Shown piece by piece: positions 1-8,759 of a stretch of DNA of 64,000 nucleotides; position 1 is the stretch's first letter, and each line of letters begins with the position of its first letter. Below the pieces are notes generated by a model that had not been told where the DNA came from, made no database searches, and was given only the letters and a program-made list of their open reading frames with translations. A program made the position numbers and the translations under genes. Source of the DNA: Thermohalobaculum sp039026375 (GTDB taxonomy: Bacteria; Pseudomonadota; Alphaproteobacteria; Rhodobacterales; Rhodobacteraceae); contig JBCCML010000002.1 in assembly GCA_039026375.1 (NCBI GenBank), forward strand, positions 1 to 64,000, given 5' to 3'.

Positions 1-59
1 CGCCGCGCGGGGTGGGTGGGCGGGCGCGCGCCGCGCCGCCGTCCAAAGCCTGCCACCCG

Positions 60-3000
60 CTAGAACTCCGCCACCATCTGCACCCCGGGCACCGCCTTGA
101 TCGCGCCCCTTATCTCGGTCGAGATCGCATACTGCCCGGGCAGATCGATCTCGATGAGCTGATCTTGATCGGGCACCGGCAGGACCAGCCGCACCGGCCC
201 CTCGCCGCGGCACCGTCTTGCCTCGGTCGAGACCTGCTCAAGACGTTTCCGAATGGAATCGAAGGCGTCCGGGTGCTCGACATGGACCTCCAGGCCCACC
301 TGGGCTGCCCCTTCGGCCACCTGCTCGACCCGCTGCACGGCCCTCAGCATCAGCCGCGCATTGTCACCGCCCGTGTCCATTTCGACATGGCAAACCAGGT
401 TGGCGCCCGCCTGCAGCAGATCATCGGCCTCCGTCAGCACGTCCGAGAAGGCCATGACCTCCCAGATCCCCTGCGGGTCCGAGAACTCGATGAACGCGAA
501 CCGCGTGCCCCTGGCCGATTTGCGCTCGCGCCGCGAGGTCAATGTCCCGGCCACCCGCGCCGCCCCGCCCGAGTTCATCACGTCCAGCGCGCGCTTCACG
601 CCCTTTCGCCCCAGCGCGCCCATATAGTCGTCCAGCGGATGACCGGACAGATAGAAGCCCACCGCGCCGTGCTCCTCGCCCAGGCGCGCGCTGGGCAACC
701 AATCCTCCGGCGCGCTCAGGCGCGGTGGCGGCAGGGCATCGGCGGCACCGAACAGCCCCCCCTGGTTCGAGTTCTGCTCGGCATGGCAGGTCGCCGAATA
801 GTCCACCAGCTTGTCCAGGCTGTCGTGAACGCGGCGCCGGTTCGGTTCCAACGCATCGAAGGCACCGGCCCGGGCCAGATTTTCCAGCGGCCGTTTGCCC
901 ACCATCTTCAGGTCGACCCGGCGCGCCAAATCGAACAGATCGTGGAACGGCCCGGCTATGCGCGCCTCGACGATCAGCTTCATCGCCTCGACGCCGACAT
1001 TCTTCAAGGCACCCAGGGCGTAGAGCACCTTGCCGTCGCGCACGGTGAACGTCGCCTCGGACTGCTGCACGCAGGGGGCCACGACCTCGACGCCCATCCG
1101 GCGGCATTCCTGCACATAGACGTTCAGCTTGTCGGTCAGATGCAGGTCCAGGTTCATCACCGCGGCCATGAACTCGACCGGGTAATTCGCCTTCAGATAG
1201 GCCGTCTGGTAGCTGACCACCGCATAGGCCGCGGCGTGGGACTTGTTGAAGCCGTAATTGGCGAACTTGTCCAATAGGTTCCAGACCTCCAGGGCCTTGG
1301 CCTCGTCGACGCCGTTCTCGGCCGCACCGGCCAGGAATTTCGGCCGCTCGGCATCCATGGCTTCCTGGATCTTCTTGCCCATGGCCCGGCGCAAGAGGTC
1401 GGCACCGCCCAGGGAATACCCCGCCATCTTCCGGGCGATCTCCATCACCTGTTCCTGGTAGACGATGATGCCCTGCGTCTCGTCCAGGATGGCGTCGATG
1501 GTCGGGTGCAGGTAGTCACGTTCCTCGCGCCCGTTCTTGACGTTGCAGTATTTGGGGATGTTTTCCATCGGCCCTGGCCGGTAAAGCGCAACCAGCGCCA
1601 CGATATCCTCGATACAGGTGGGCCGCATCTGGCGCAGCGCATCGCGCATGCCCGGCGATTCCACCTGAAAGACGCCCACCGTGTCGGCCGCGGAGTAGAG
1701 ATCATAGGACGGCGCATCATCCAGCGGGATTCCGCCGATATCGATCTCGACGTTCCTCAGGCGCAGCAGATCCAGGCAGTTCTGCACCACGGTCAGGGTC
1801 TTCAGGCCCAGAAAGTCGAACTTCACAAGACCTGCCGGTTCCACCCATTTCATGTTGAACTGGGTCGCCGGCATATCCGATCGCGGATCCTGGTAGAGCG
1901 GCACCAGCTCGACAAGCGGGCGGTCCCCGATCACCACCCCTGCTGCGTGGGTCGAGGCATTGCGGAACAGCCCCTCCAGCTTTTGGGCATAATCCAGTAG
2001 CGTCTCGACCACTTCTTCGCGCCGCGCTTCCTCGTTCAGCTTGGGCTCTTCGGCGCGGGCCTTGGCGATCGAGACCGGCTTGACCCCTTCGATCGGGATC
2101 AGCTTCGACAACCGGTCACAGTGCGAATAGGACATCTGCAGCACGCGGCCCACGTCGCGGACGGCCATTTTCGACAGCAGCGCGCCGAAGGTGATGATCT
2201 GCGCCACGCGGTCCTGGCCGTATTTCTCCTGGACGTAGGCGATCACCTCCTCGCGGCGGTCCTGGCAGAAATCGATGTCGAAATCGGGCATCGAGACGCG
2301 CTCGGGGTTCAGGAACCGCTCGAACAGCAGGCCATAGCGCAGCGGGTCCAGATCGGTGATCGTCAGCGCGTATGCCACCAGGCTGCCCGCGCCCGAGCCG
2401 CGTCCCGGCCCCACCGGAATGCGCCGCTGTTTGGCCCATTTGATGAAGTCGGCCACGATCAGGAAATAGCCGGGAAAGCCCATGCCCTCGATGATCTTCA
2501 GCTCGAACTCTAGCCGGTCTTCGTACTCCTGAACGGCGGCCGCGTGGGGGATGACCGCCAGGCGCGCGGCCAGGCCGTCGCGGGCCTGGCGGGCCAGTTC
2601 CGTCGCCTCGATCCGGACCTTGGCCTTGGCGGCCAGCTCTTCCTTGGGCAGCGGGTCCTCGCCCGCCTCGGCCCGTTCGGTGGCGATCTCGATCCCCTTG
2701 GCGGTCAGCACGTCGGCGGGCGCATCCACGAAGTTGGGCAGGATCGGCGGATGCGTGCGCGGGCGGTAGGCGCAGCGGCGCGCAATCTCGACGGTGTTCT
2801 CGGTCGCTTCCGGCAAGTCCTGGAAGCGCGCCAGCATGTCCGCTTCGGACTTCAGGTAGTGCTCGGGCGTCAGACGGTCGCGCTTGGCATCGTTCACATA
2901 GGTGCCCTGCCCGATGCACAGGAACGCATCGTGCGCCTCGGCCATGTCAGGCGTCGCATAATAGACCGAATTTGTGGCCACCAGCGGCAGGTCCAGGTCA

Positions 3001-3617
3001 TAGGCAAGGGTGACGAGGCCGGGCTCGGTCGCCTCTTCGGCGGGGGTGCGCCGCGTGTCGCCGGTGCCGTGGCGCTGGATTTCCACGTAGAGACGCCCGG
3101 GGAACAGTGCGGCCAGCCGTTCGGCCAGGGCGCGCCCGTCGCGGCCCATGGCGATCTCGCGGCCCAGCGGTCCATCGGCACCGCCGGTCAGGCAGATCAA
3201 CCCGGCGCTGCGGCGGTCCAGATCCTCCAGCCGGACCTGCACCGGCAGCGAAGGATCGGCCTCAAGATACGCCCGCGAGGTCAGCCACATCAGGTTCTCA
3301 TAGCCCTGCCGGTCCTGAGCCAGCAGCACCAGGGGCGCGGGCGCAGGAGGCTTCGTGCCCGGCGGTGCCGCCAGATAGGCCACGTGCAGCTCGCACCCGA
3401 TGATGGGCTGCAGGCCGGCCTTGGCGGCGCCCTCGGCAAACTCCAACGCCCCGTAGAGGTTGTTCGTATCGGTCACGGCGACGGCGGGAAAACCTGCCTT
3501 GGTCACCAGATCGACCAGGCCCAACTGGCCGCTGCCTTTCGGAGCTTTCAGGTGGATGGCGCCGGCCAGCAGGGAATAGGCCGAATGAACACGGAGGTGG
3601 AGGAATCGCGGGGTCAT
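60..3617 (-). CDS. dnaE: DNA polymerase III subunit alpha (replicative polymerase)
   Basis: This is the catalytic alpha subunit of the chromosomal replicase, 1185 aa from the chosen ATG, the normal size for DnaE1. The N-terminus carries the PHP domain opening HLRVHSAYSLL. The C-family polymerase core follows, with GRGSGAGSLVAYAL and the catalytic-acid motif MPDFDIDF. Downstream are FNKSHAAAYA and the HhH and OB-fold regions, ending VQMVAEF. The frame stays open for another 48 codons upstream, but that extension is basic and unlike the family, so the start giving MTPRFLHLRVHS was chosen. No clear Shine-Dalgarno sequence precedes it. It stands alone, with the next gene diverging. Function is very sure; the exact start is moderately sure. 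Confidence 0.97.
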   Translation of the reverse strand: MTPRFLHLRVHSAYSLLAGAIHLKAPKGSGQLGLVDLVTKAGFPAVAVTDTNNLYGALEFAEGAAKAGLQPIIGCELHVAYLAAPPGTKPPAPAPLVLLAQDRQGYENLMWLTSRAYLEADPSLPVQVRLEDLDRRSAGLICLTGGADGPLGREIAMGRDGRALAERLAALFPGRLYVEIQRHGTGDTRRTPAEEATEPGLVTLAYDLDLPLVATNSVYYATPDMAEAHDAFLCIGQGTYVNDAKRDRLTPEHYLKSEADMLARFQDLPEATENTVEIARRCAYRPRTHPPILPNFVDAPADVLTAKGIEIATERAEAGEDPLPKEELAAKAKVRIEATELARQARDGLAARLAVIPHAAAVQEYEDRLEFELKIIEGMGFPGYFLIVADFIKWAKQRRIPVGPGRGSGAGSLVAYALTITDLDPLRYGLLFERFLNPERVSMPDFDIDFCQDRREEVIAYVQEKYGQDRVAQIITFGALLSKMAVRDVGRVLQMSYSHCDRLSKLIPIEGVKPVSIAKARAEEPKLNEEARREEVVETLLDYAQKLEGLFRNASTHAAGVVIGDRPLVELVPLYQDPRSDMPATQFNMKWVEPAGLVKFDFLGLKTLTVVQNCLDLLRLRNVEIDIGGIPLDDAPSYDLYSAADTVGVFQVESPGMRDALRQMRPTCIEDIVALVALYRPGPMENIPKYCNVKNGREERDYLHPTIDAILDETQGIIVYQEQVMEIARKMAGYSLGGADLLRRAMGKKIQEAMDAERPKFLAGAAENGVDEAKALEVWNLLDKFANYGFNKSHAAAYAVVSYQTAYLKANYPVEFMAAVMNLDLHLTDKLNVYVQECRRMGVEVVAPCVQQSEATFTVRDGKVLYALGALKNVGVEAMKLIVEARIAGPFHDLFDLARRVDLKMVGKRPLENLARAGAFDALEPNRRRVHDSLDKLVDYSATCHAEQNSNQGGLFGAADALPPPRLSAPEDWLPSARLGEEHGAVGFYLSGHPLDDYMGALGRKGVKRALDVMNSGGAARVAGTLTSRRERKSARGTRFAFIEFSDPQGIWEVMAFSDVLTEADDLLQAGANLVCHVEMDTGGDNARLMLRAVQRVEQVAEGAAQVGLEVHVEHPDAFDSIRKRLEQVSTEARRCRGEGPVRLVLPVPDQDQLIEIDLPGQYAISTEIRGAIKAVPGVQMVAEF

Positions 3618-3874
3618 CGGGGGAAGATACAGGGGGCCAGGCGCCCTTGGCCACCAGATCTTGCATCGACTTCGGCGATTTGGGCGCGGACAGTAGGGCG
3701 CCAGCCCGACACCTGATCTGACAGTGTAATGCCGAGCAGATCGGCGAAACCGGTCCGCCACCAGCCGCGTTTTCCCAACGTTATCTGCGGCTTAACGGGT
3801 TTTTCACCGCGACTTTCAGCAGTTTATTCAGACATTCCCGCTAATCCCCAGGCATCTCATTGCTGGAGGGGCCG

Positions 3875-4057
3875 ATGACACCGCTGGACAGATCTTCACT
3901 GCAGACCGAAGCCGACCAACAATCCTGGCAGGATATCCTGACTGCCGACGACGCCCGGGCGCTGTCGCACCTGAACGAGCATCTGCTGCGTGACATTGGC
4001 CTGAGCCGCGTCACCATGGACCTGACGTCGGGCGACCTGTTCCGCAAACTCCGCTAG
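3875..4057 (+). CDS. Small DUF1127-like protein
   Basis: A 60-aa protein whose C-terminal half, LSHLNEHLLRDIGLSR, matches the DUF1127 (YjiS-type) signature of a helix followed by LRDIGL and a basic residue. Short DUF1127 proteins are common in alphaproteobacteria; some are RNA-binding regulators of phosphate, carbon or stress physiology, but no role can be assigned here. The start was placed at ATG because GGAGGGG lies 3-9 bases before it; a TTG five codons upstream is the alternative. It sits alone between divergent dnaE and the downstream agmatinase gene on the same strand. Confidence 0.75.
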   Translation: MTPLDRSSLQTEADQQSWQDILTADDARALSHLNEHLLRDIGLSRVTMDLTSGDLFRKLR

Positions 4058-4134
4058 GGCCCGCACGGCGCTTGCCAGACGGCTGAGCATCGGACAGTCT
4101 CGCGCGCATCCTTCCTTTGACTGGAGCGCCCGAG

Positions 4135-5085
4135 ATGTCCGACCGCGAAGCCCTGATGTTTTCCGACCCGATGCAGCGGCCGCGCTTCACCGGGTTGGCC
4201 TCGTTTTTCCGGGCACCCTATGTCGAGGATTTCGAAGCGGCGCCGCCGCAGATCGGCGTCTGCGGCGTGCCCTATGACGGTGGCGTCACCAACCGCCCGG
4301 GGCCGCGGCATGGCCCGCGCGAGGTGCGCAACCAGTCCAGCTTGATGCGCCGGGTCAACCAGGCCACAGGCGCCTCACCGTTCGAGAAAGCCACCGTCGC
4401 CGATATCGGCGATGCCTGGATCGCGAAACCCTACGAGCTGGAAGGCGCCCATCGCGAGATCGAGGATTTCTTCACCCGCGTCCACGGCGCGGGCATCAAG
4501 CCGCTGATCTGCGGCGGCGACCATTCGATCAGCCTGCCCATCCTGCGCGCCCTGGCCAAGGACCGCCCCGTCGGCATGATCCACATCGACGCCCATTGCG
4601 ACACGGGCGACAACTATGGCGGCAGCCGCTTCCACCATGGCGCGCCCTTCAAGGTGGCCGTGGACGAGGGGCTCTTGGACCCCAAGCGCACGGTGCAGAT
4701 CGGCATCCGCGGCTCGATGTACATGGCCGACATGTGGAAGTTCAGCTTCGACAGCGGCATGCGCGTGATGATGATCGAAGAGGTCGAGGATCGCGGTTGG
4801 CGCGCCTGCATCGACGAGGCGCGCGCGGTCGTGGGCGACGGCCCGATCTATGTCAGCTTTGACATTGACAGCCTGGACCCCGCCTTTGCCCCCGGCACGG
4901 GCACGCCCGAGGCGGGCGGTCTGACCATGCGCGAGGCGCAGGGCATGGTCCGCCGGCTGGAAGGCCTGAACATCATCGGGGCCGACATGGTCGAGGTCTC
5001 GCCCCCCTTCGACGTTGGCGGCATCACGGCCCTGAACGGCGCGACGGTGATGTTCGAGCTTTTGTGCGTGATGGCGGGGCGTTAG
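4135..5085 (+). CDS. speB: Agmatinase / guanidinobutyrase-type ureohydrolase
   Basis: A 316-aa member of the arginase/agmatinase superfamily, which hydrolyses a guanidino group to urea with a binuclear Mn site. The metal ligands are visible: His130 in GGDHS, Asp152, His154 and Asp156 in DAHCD, and Asp243 and Asp245 in SFDIDSLD. The start MSDREALMF follows GGAG at good spacing. Substrate cannot be decided from sequence: agmatine (putrescine synthesis), 4-guanidinobutyrate or another guanidino acid are all possible. A 5-guanidino-2-oxopentanoate decarboxylase-type gene at 20977-22554 makes guanidinobutyrate a reasonable alternative. Family call is firm; substrate is inference. Confidence 0.9.
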   Translation: MSDREALMFSDPMQRPRFTGLASFFRAPYVEDFEAAPPQIGVCGVPYDGGVTNRPGPRHGPREVRNQSSLMRRVNQATGASPFEKATVADIGDAWIAKPYELEGAHREIEDFFTRVHGAGIKPLICGGDHSISLPILRALAKDRPVGMIHIDAHCDTGDNYGGSRFHHGAPFKVAVDEGLLDPKRTVQIGIRGSMYMADMWKFSFDSGMRVMMIEEVEDRGWRACIDEARAVVGDGPIYVSFDIDSLDPAFAPGTGTPEAGGLTMREAQGMVRRLEGLNIIGADMVEVSPPFDVGGITALNGATVMFELLCVMAGR

Positions 5086-5157
5086 AGCGTGCCGCTCTGG
5101 GGGCCGGATCGTCCCCTTTGGGCTTAACTTTTGCCGCCATACCCCTATGTTTGGGGC

Positions 5158-5883
5158 ATGCAGATCGTGCGGATGATAACGGGTTTTCTGGCTGGCGCCT
5201 GGGGGCTGATGGCGGCGGCTGCGCCCGCCGTTGCCGCTGATCTTGACGTGGTGATCGACCGCTACGACGATAGCATCGAGGTCTACTTCACCACACGGGC
5301 AGACCGGCTGGTTCAGACCTTCGCACTGGACCCCCGGCATCTGACGGACGCCGAGGGGCGGGTCCATTTTTCGGAACTGCGCTCGGGCACCTGGGATATC
5401 GGCGATGCGCTGATCAGCGAAGCACCTTCCAGCATCGACGGCACGCCGATCACGATGGAGGCCATGTCCCTGATGGTCCACCCGCTGGACGAGGCGTTGC
5501 CGATGACCACGCCGTTCGAGGCGATGACGGCTGTCGGCGTCTGCACGGCGGAAGATCCGCTGACACCGCCGGGTCTGGCGGATCTGCAGGGCTATGTGGG
5601 CTTCATCGCCTATGTCGACGACTCGCACGGGGCGCTGACCATTGACCTGCCGCAGACCGGCGTCGGCGTGACCGAGGTATCGATCCGCGACTTCGTGGGC
5701 GGCGAGCCGGCGGGCGAATATGCGCTGACGGTCTCCGATGGTGGCGCCATTGTGGTTCCCGCCGCCGCACAGCCGCCGGTGGTGGGCCTGGCCTGGGTGC
5801 TGTTTGGCGGCTTTGGCGCCCTGGCGGCCTCTGCCATGATCTGGGCGCGGCGCCGGCAACCGCCGGAAGCGCTGGGCACCTGA
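5158..5883 (+). CDS. Secreted, membrane-anchored protein of unknown function
   Basis: A 241-aa protein I do not recognise. Residues 1-27 are a clear Sec signal peptide ending AAAAPAVAA. A periplasmic domain of about 175 residues, rich in Asp and Thr, follows. A C-terminal hydrophobic helix (VVGLAWVLFGGFGALAASAM) and a short basic tail ARRRQPPE complete it, the layout of a type I membrane protein facing the periplasm. The start is the internal ATG giving MQIVRMITGF; the nine upstream codons do not fit a signal peptide. Its stop is 8 bases before the GTG of the broken gene that follows. Confidence 0.7.
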   Translation: MQIVRMITGFLAGAWGLMAAAAPAVAADLDVVIDRYDDSIEVYFTTRADRLVQTFALDPRHLTDAEGRVHFSELRSGTWDIGDALISEAPSSIDGTPITMEAMSLMVHPLDEALPMTTPFEAMTAVGVCTAEDPLTPPGLADLQGYVGFIAYVDDSHGALTIDLPQTGVGVTEVSIRDFVGGEPAGEYALTVSDGGAIVVPAAAQPPVVGLAWVLFGGFGALAASAMIWARRRQPPEALGT

Positions 5884-5891
5884 TTGGCGCC

Positions 5892-6317
5892 GTGAACGCC
5901 GAGGCGGAGCTGGCGCAGCGCGTGCGCGACGAAATCGAACGCCTTCACGCCTTCATCGCCGGTTGGTTCCAGGGGACCATCGCGTAGGATCAGTTCGACG
6001 CGCAGTTCACGGCCTGCCTTCATCCTGACTTCGAAAACATCCAGCCATCGGGCCAGGTCCTGACCCGCGCGGATTTGCTGGAGCCGATCCGTCGCGCCCA
6101 CGGACAGAACCCAGACTTTCAGATCCAGATCCGCGATGTCCGTATGCTGGGCGCGTGGCCCGCCGCCCATCTGGCGCTCGCCACCTATGTCGAGGCACAG
6201 ACCGGCGCGCGAAACACCACGCCACCCGACAACCTGCGCCGCTCGACCGTGCTGTTCGACACGTCCGCGACACAGCTGATCTGGCGCCACCTGCAGGAAA
6301 CCGGCCTGCCCCAGTAA
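5892..6317 (+). pseudogene. SnoaL/DUF4440-like protein interrupted by in-frame amber codon
   Basis: Read from GTG at 5892 this frame encodes about 141 residues resembling a small NTF2/SnoaL-fold (DUF4440-type) protein. The N-terminal helix EIERLHAFIAGWFQG is followed by FTACLHPDFENIQPSG, the usual helix-then-cone-wall pattern, and a C-terminal strand with WRHLQETGLP. A TAG at 5985-5987 interrupts the frame after residue 31, and both sides continue in the same frame with family-like sequence. A single substitution (for example from GAG) would explain it. It could instead be a sequencing error, or translation might restart downstream, though that would lose the first helix. Confidence 0.6.
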
Positions 6318-6398
6318 CAAGATCATCAATTGGCGCGTCTTCCGCGCGGGCGGCGACCTTGGTAAGTCGATCACCCCTGCCCCTTCCGGAGACCGAAG

Positions 6399-7334
6399 AT
6401 GTCCGAGATCATCCTGCACAACTATCCGCAATCGCCCGTGGCCGAGAAGGTGCGCAAGGGTCTGGGGCTGAAGGGCCTGGCCTGGCGCGATGTCGAGATC
6501 CCGCGCCTGCCGCCCAAGCCGGACCTGACCGTGCTGACCGGCGGCTACCGGCGCACCCCGGTTATGCAGATCGGCGCCGACATCTATTGCGACAGCCAGT
6601 GCATTCTGCGCGAGCTGGACCGCCGCCATCCGGAGCCGACCTTCTTCCCCGGCGGGGCGCAGGGCATGGCCGTCGCCGTCAGCCGGTGGACCGATGGCGA
6701 GCTGTTTGATCTGGCCGTCAAGATCATCCTGGGCGCGGCGGGCGATGCGCTGGACCCGGACTTTGCCGCGGACCGCGGACGGCTGTACCTGGGGCCCGAC
6801 TGGGCCGATCGCCTGAAGGCCGCCAATGCCGATCTGCCCCACCTGGCGGCGCAGATGCGGGCGGCTTTGGGATGGGTCGACCAACGTCTGTCGAAAGGGC
6901 GGGATTTCATGCTGGGCACGGCGCCCGGCCTGCCAGATGTGCTGAACTGGCATGTGGTCTGGTTCCTGCGCGGGCGCTGGGCGGATGGCCCGGCCTTTCT
7001 GGAACAGTTCACGCACCTGACCGCGTGGGAGGCACGCATGGAAGCCCTGGGCCAAGGCAATCCCACCGCGATGACGGCAGCCGAGGCGCACGATGCGGCC
7101 CGAAGCGCCCAGATCGCCACGCCAGAGACCACCGATCCTGGTGACCCTCAAGGTCTCACCCCCGGCCAGCAGATCGCCGTCGCGCCCGATCTGGACGGCG
7201 GCGAGCAAGCGGTTGAGGGGGTCTGTCGGCTGGTTGGCCCGGATCAGGTCGCCCTGGTGCGCGAGGCGCCGGGTATCGGCCCCGTCTGCGTGCACTTCCC
7301 AAGGGCTGGTTACCGCGTCGAGATAAAGGGCTGA
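6399..7334 (+). CDS. Glutathione S-transferase family protein
   Basis: A 311-aa cytosolic GST-fold protein. The first 80 residues are a thioredoxin-like GST N-terminal domain (IILHNYPQSPVAEKVRKGL), with the cis-Pro and SQCIL glutathione-binding motifs in TPVMQIGADIYCDSQCIL. An all-helical GST C-terminal domain follows to about residue 225. About 70 further residues (from GLTPGQQIAVAPDL to the end) form a beta-rich extension that standard GSTs lack; I cannot name it. The reaction and substrate are unknown. It is preceded by the amber-interrupted gene and converges on the gene that ends at 7336. Confidence 0.85.
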   Translation: MSEIILHNYPQSPVAEKVRKGLGLKGLAWRDVEIPRLPPKPDLTVLTGGYRRTPVMQIGADIYCDSQCILRELDRRHPEPTFFPGGAQGMAVAVSRWTDGELFDLAVKIILGAAGDALDPDFAADRGRLYLGPDWADRLKAANADLPHLAAQMRAALGWVDQRLSKGRDFMLGTAPGLPDVLNWHVVWFLRGRWADGPAFLEQFTHLTAWEARMEALGQGNPTAMTAAEAHDAARSAQIATPETTDPGDPQGLTPGQQIAVAPDLDGGEQAVEGVCRLVGPDQVALVREAPGIGPVCVHFPRAGYRVEIKG

Positions 7335-7335
7335 G

Positions 7336-7587
7336 CTAGTCGCCCAGGATCTCGACGACCTGGACCGTCTGCGGATCCGGCCCGCCAACCTGCAATCGCA
7401 CGCTTAGGCCGGGCGCCAACGCGCCCGACCCAACGTCGATCCCATCTCGCTTGACCAGGGCCATGTCATCCAGGTCGACGATGCGTTCTTTAACGCCGTC
7501 CAGGACGCGCAATTGCACGGGCCAGCTTTCCATCACTTCCATGATGCGCACGGCCCCGGGGCCGTCAGATGGGGTATCAGCTGCCAA
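7336..7587 (-). CDS. Small unknown protein overlapping the trypsin-like protease gene
   Basis: An 83-aa mostly beta protein with no recognised family, no signal peptide and no membrane segment. The composition is acidic (VDLDDMALVKRDGIDVG). Its start codon lies 11 bases inside the end of the upstream protease gene on the same strand, so the two are almost certainly co-transcribed and translationally coupled. A partner, inhibitor or chaperone of the protease is a natural guess from this arrangement, but nothing in the sequence proves it. Confidence 0.6.
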   Translation of the reverse strand: MAADTPSDGPGAVRIMEVMESWPVQLRVLDGVKERIVDLDDMALVKRDGIDVGSGALAPGLSVRLQVGGPDPQTVQVVEILGD

Positions 7588-8557
7588 GATCCTTCCACTT
7601 CTTCATGTTGTCGAAGACCGACTTGTTGATCCGGGTCGCCTTGTTCGGGCATCCGCCATAGGCGTGGATGCCGACCGCGTGGCGTTTGCCGTCTTTATAG
7701 CGCCAGACCGGGCTGCCGCTCTGACCGCCTGCGGTGTCGAACATGTAATACAACCGCTTGCTTGTCACGCGCGTGATGCGGCCTGCGTTGTACCATTGCG
7801 TCCCGAACGGCTTGTCCCCCGGATAGCCCGAGTTGTTCGCCAGCAGATTGCGCAGCGAGCCCGACGACAGGTTGGCAAAGCCGAACCAGCCGACCCGGTT
7901 GCCCAGCGTGTTGTTGGGCAGGATGATCGCGCCATAGTCGTACTCGGGCTTTTTCTTCTTGGTCCAGCCCGAGACCGAGCGGAAGGACGTGCCCACCATC
8001 GAGCCATAGGGCCTGCTGGAGGCGTCCATGCCCGGGATCACCTCGATGCGTTTGGCCCATCCCCCAGCAGAATGGCTGTAGACGCAGTGGCCCGCCGTCA
8101 TCACCGTGCGTGGACCGATGAACCAGCCGGTACACCGGCTTTGGCGGTTATCGGCACGGGTCATGATCAATTGGCAGATCATGCGCCACGGGATCGAGGT
8201 TGCCGGGCTGATGCGGCGCCGGTCATCGCGGCCACACACCGATTCCGGCTCGTCCCCCGCATATTCCAGGTCGCAGGAGCGCTGCAGCGCCTCCATTTCC
8301 TCGGTGATCGCGACGGTTTCCGGGTTGAAGCCCTCTGTCAGGGCGTGGCTCATGTCAAAGCCGCCGACGGCCTCCAACTGGCCCCCGCCATGGGTGGCCA
8401 TATCGAAGCCGTCCTCCATCAGGTCGCCGCTTTCGCCGCCCCCCGCGCCGTCACCGCCGGCGTTTTCGCTGGAGACCGAGTCATGACCTTCGGTGAAGTC
8501 GTCCTCATCCAGGTCGTTTTCGCGGCTGTCTGAAGACATTTCGTCGTGATTAGCCAT
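7577..8557 (-). CDS. Trypsin-like (V8-type) serine protease with acidic N-terminal region, no signal peptide
   Basis: A 326-aa chymotrypsin-fold peptidase. The triad is visible: His157 in TVMTAGHC, Asp207 in YDYGAIIL and Ser280 in GGQSGSPVW, the pattern of the V8/glutamyl endopeptidase group. Cysteines at 142 and 158 could form the usual disulfide near the catalytic His. The first ~90 residues are acidic, Gly-rich and probably disordered, followed by a basic GRDDRRR site that could be a propeptide cleavage point. There is no N-terminal Sec or Tat signal, which is unusual for this fold. A strong Shine-Dalgarno sequence (GGAAGGGAACGG) precedes the ATG. It overlaps the small gene downstream. Confidence 0.85.
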   Translation of the reverse strand: MANHDEMSSDSRENDLDEDDFTEGHDSVSSENAGGDGAGGGESGDLMEDGFDMATHGGGQLEAVGGFDMSHALTEGFNPETVAITEEMEALQRSCDLEYAGDEPESVCGRDDRRRISPATSIPWRMICQLIMTRADNRQSRCTGWFIGPRTVMTAGHCVYSHSAGGWAKRIEVIPGMDASSRPYGSMVGTSFRSVSGWTKKKKPEYDYGAIILPNNTLGNRVGWFGFANLSSGSLRNLLANNSGYPGDKPFGTQWYNAGRITRVTSKRLYYMFDTAGGQSGSPVWRYKDGKRHAVGIHAYGGCPNKATRINKSVFDNMKKWKDLGS

Positions 8558-8759
8558 TTTCCGTTCCCTTCCCTTTTTGGTCCGGGAATTTTACCACTCA
8601 ACCCAGGCTTGATTGAGCGCTTCTTTTGAAGCTTAAGCGTGATTCTGCGATTTTGAATCTGGCGCAAATGTGGTAATTGAATCGGGTGAACGAAGCTCAA
8701 TTTCGGAACGATCTTGGGAACGTGGAAGATCAACCTGACGTTTTATCCGACCGCGCGAA

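Noticed and set aside
12..1277. 421-aa open frame on the + strand opposite dnaE
   Set aside because: It is antisense to a fully convincing polymerase gene, is Arg/His/Gly-rich and shows no family motif; a typical shadow frame in GC-rich DNA.
5610..7388. 592-aa open frame on the - strand opposite the GST and pseudogene
   Set aside because: Composition rich in Arg, Gln and Gly with no domain; it runs antisense to the GST coding region.
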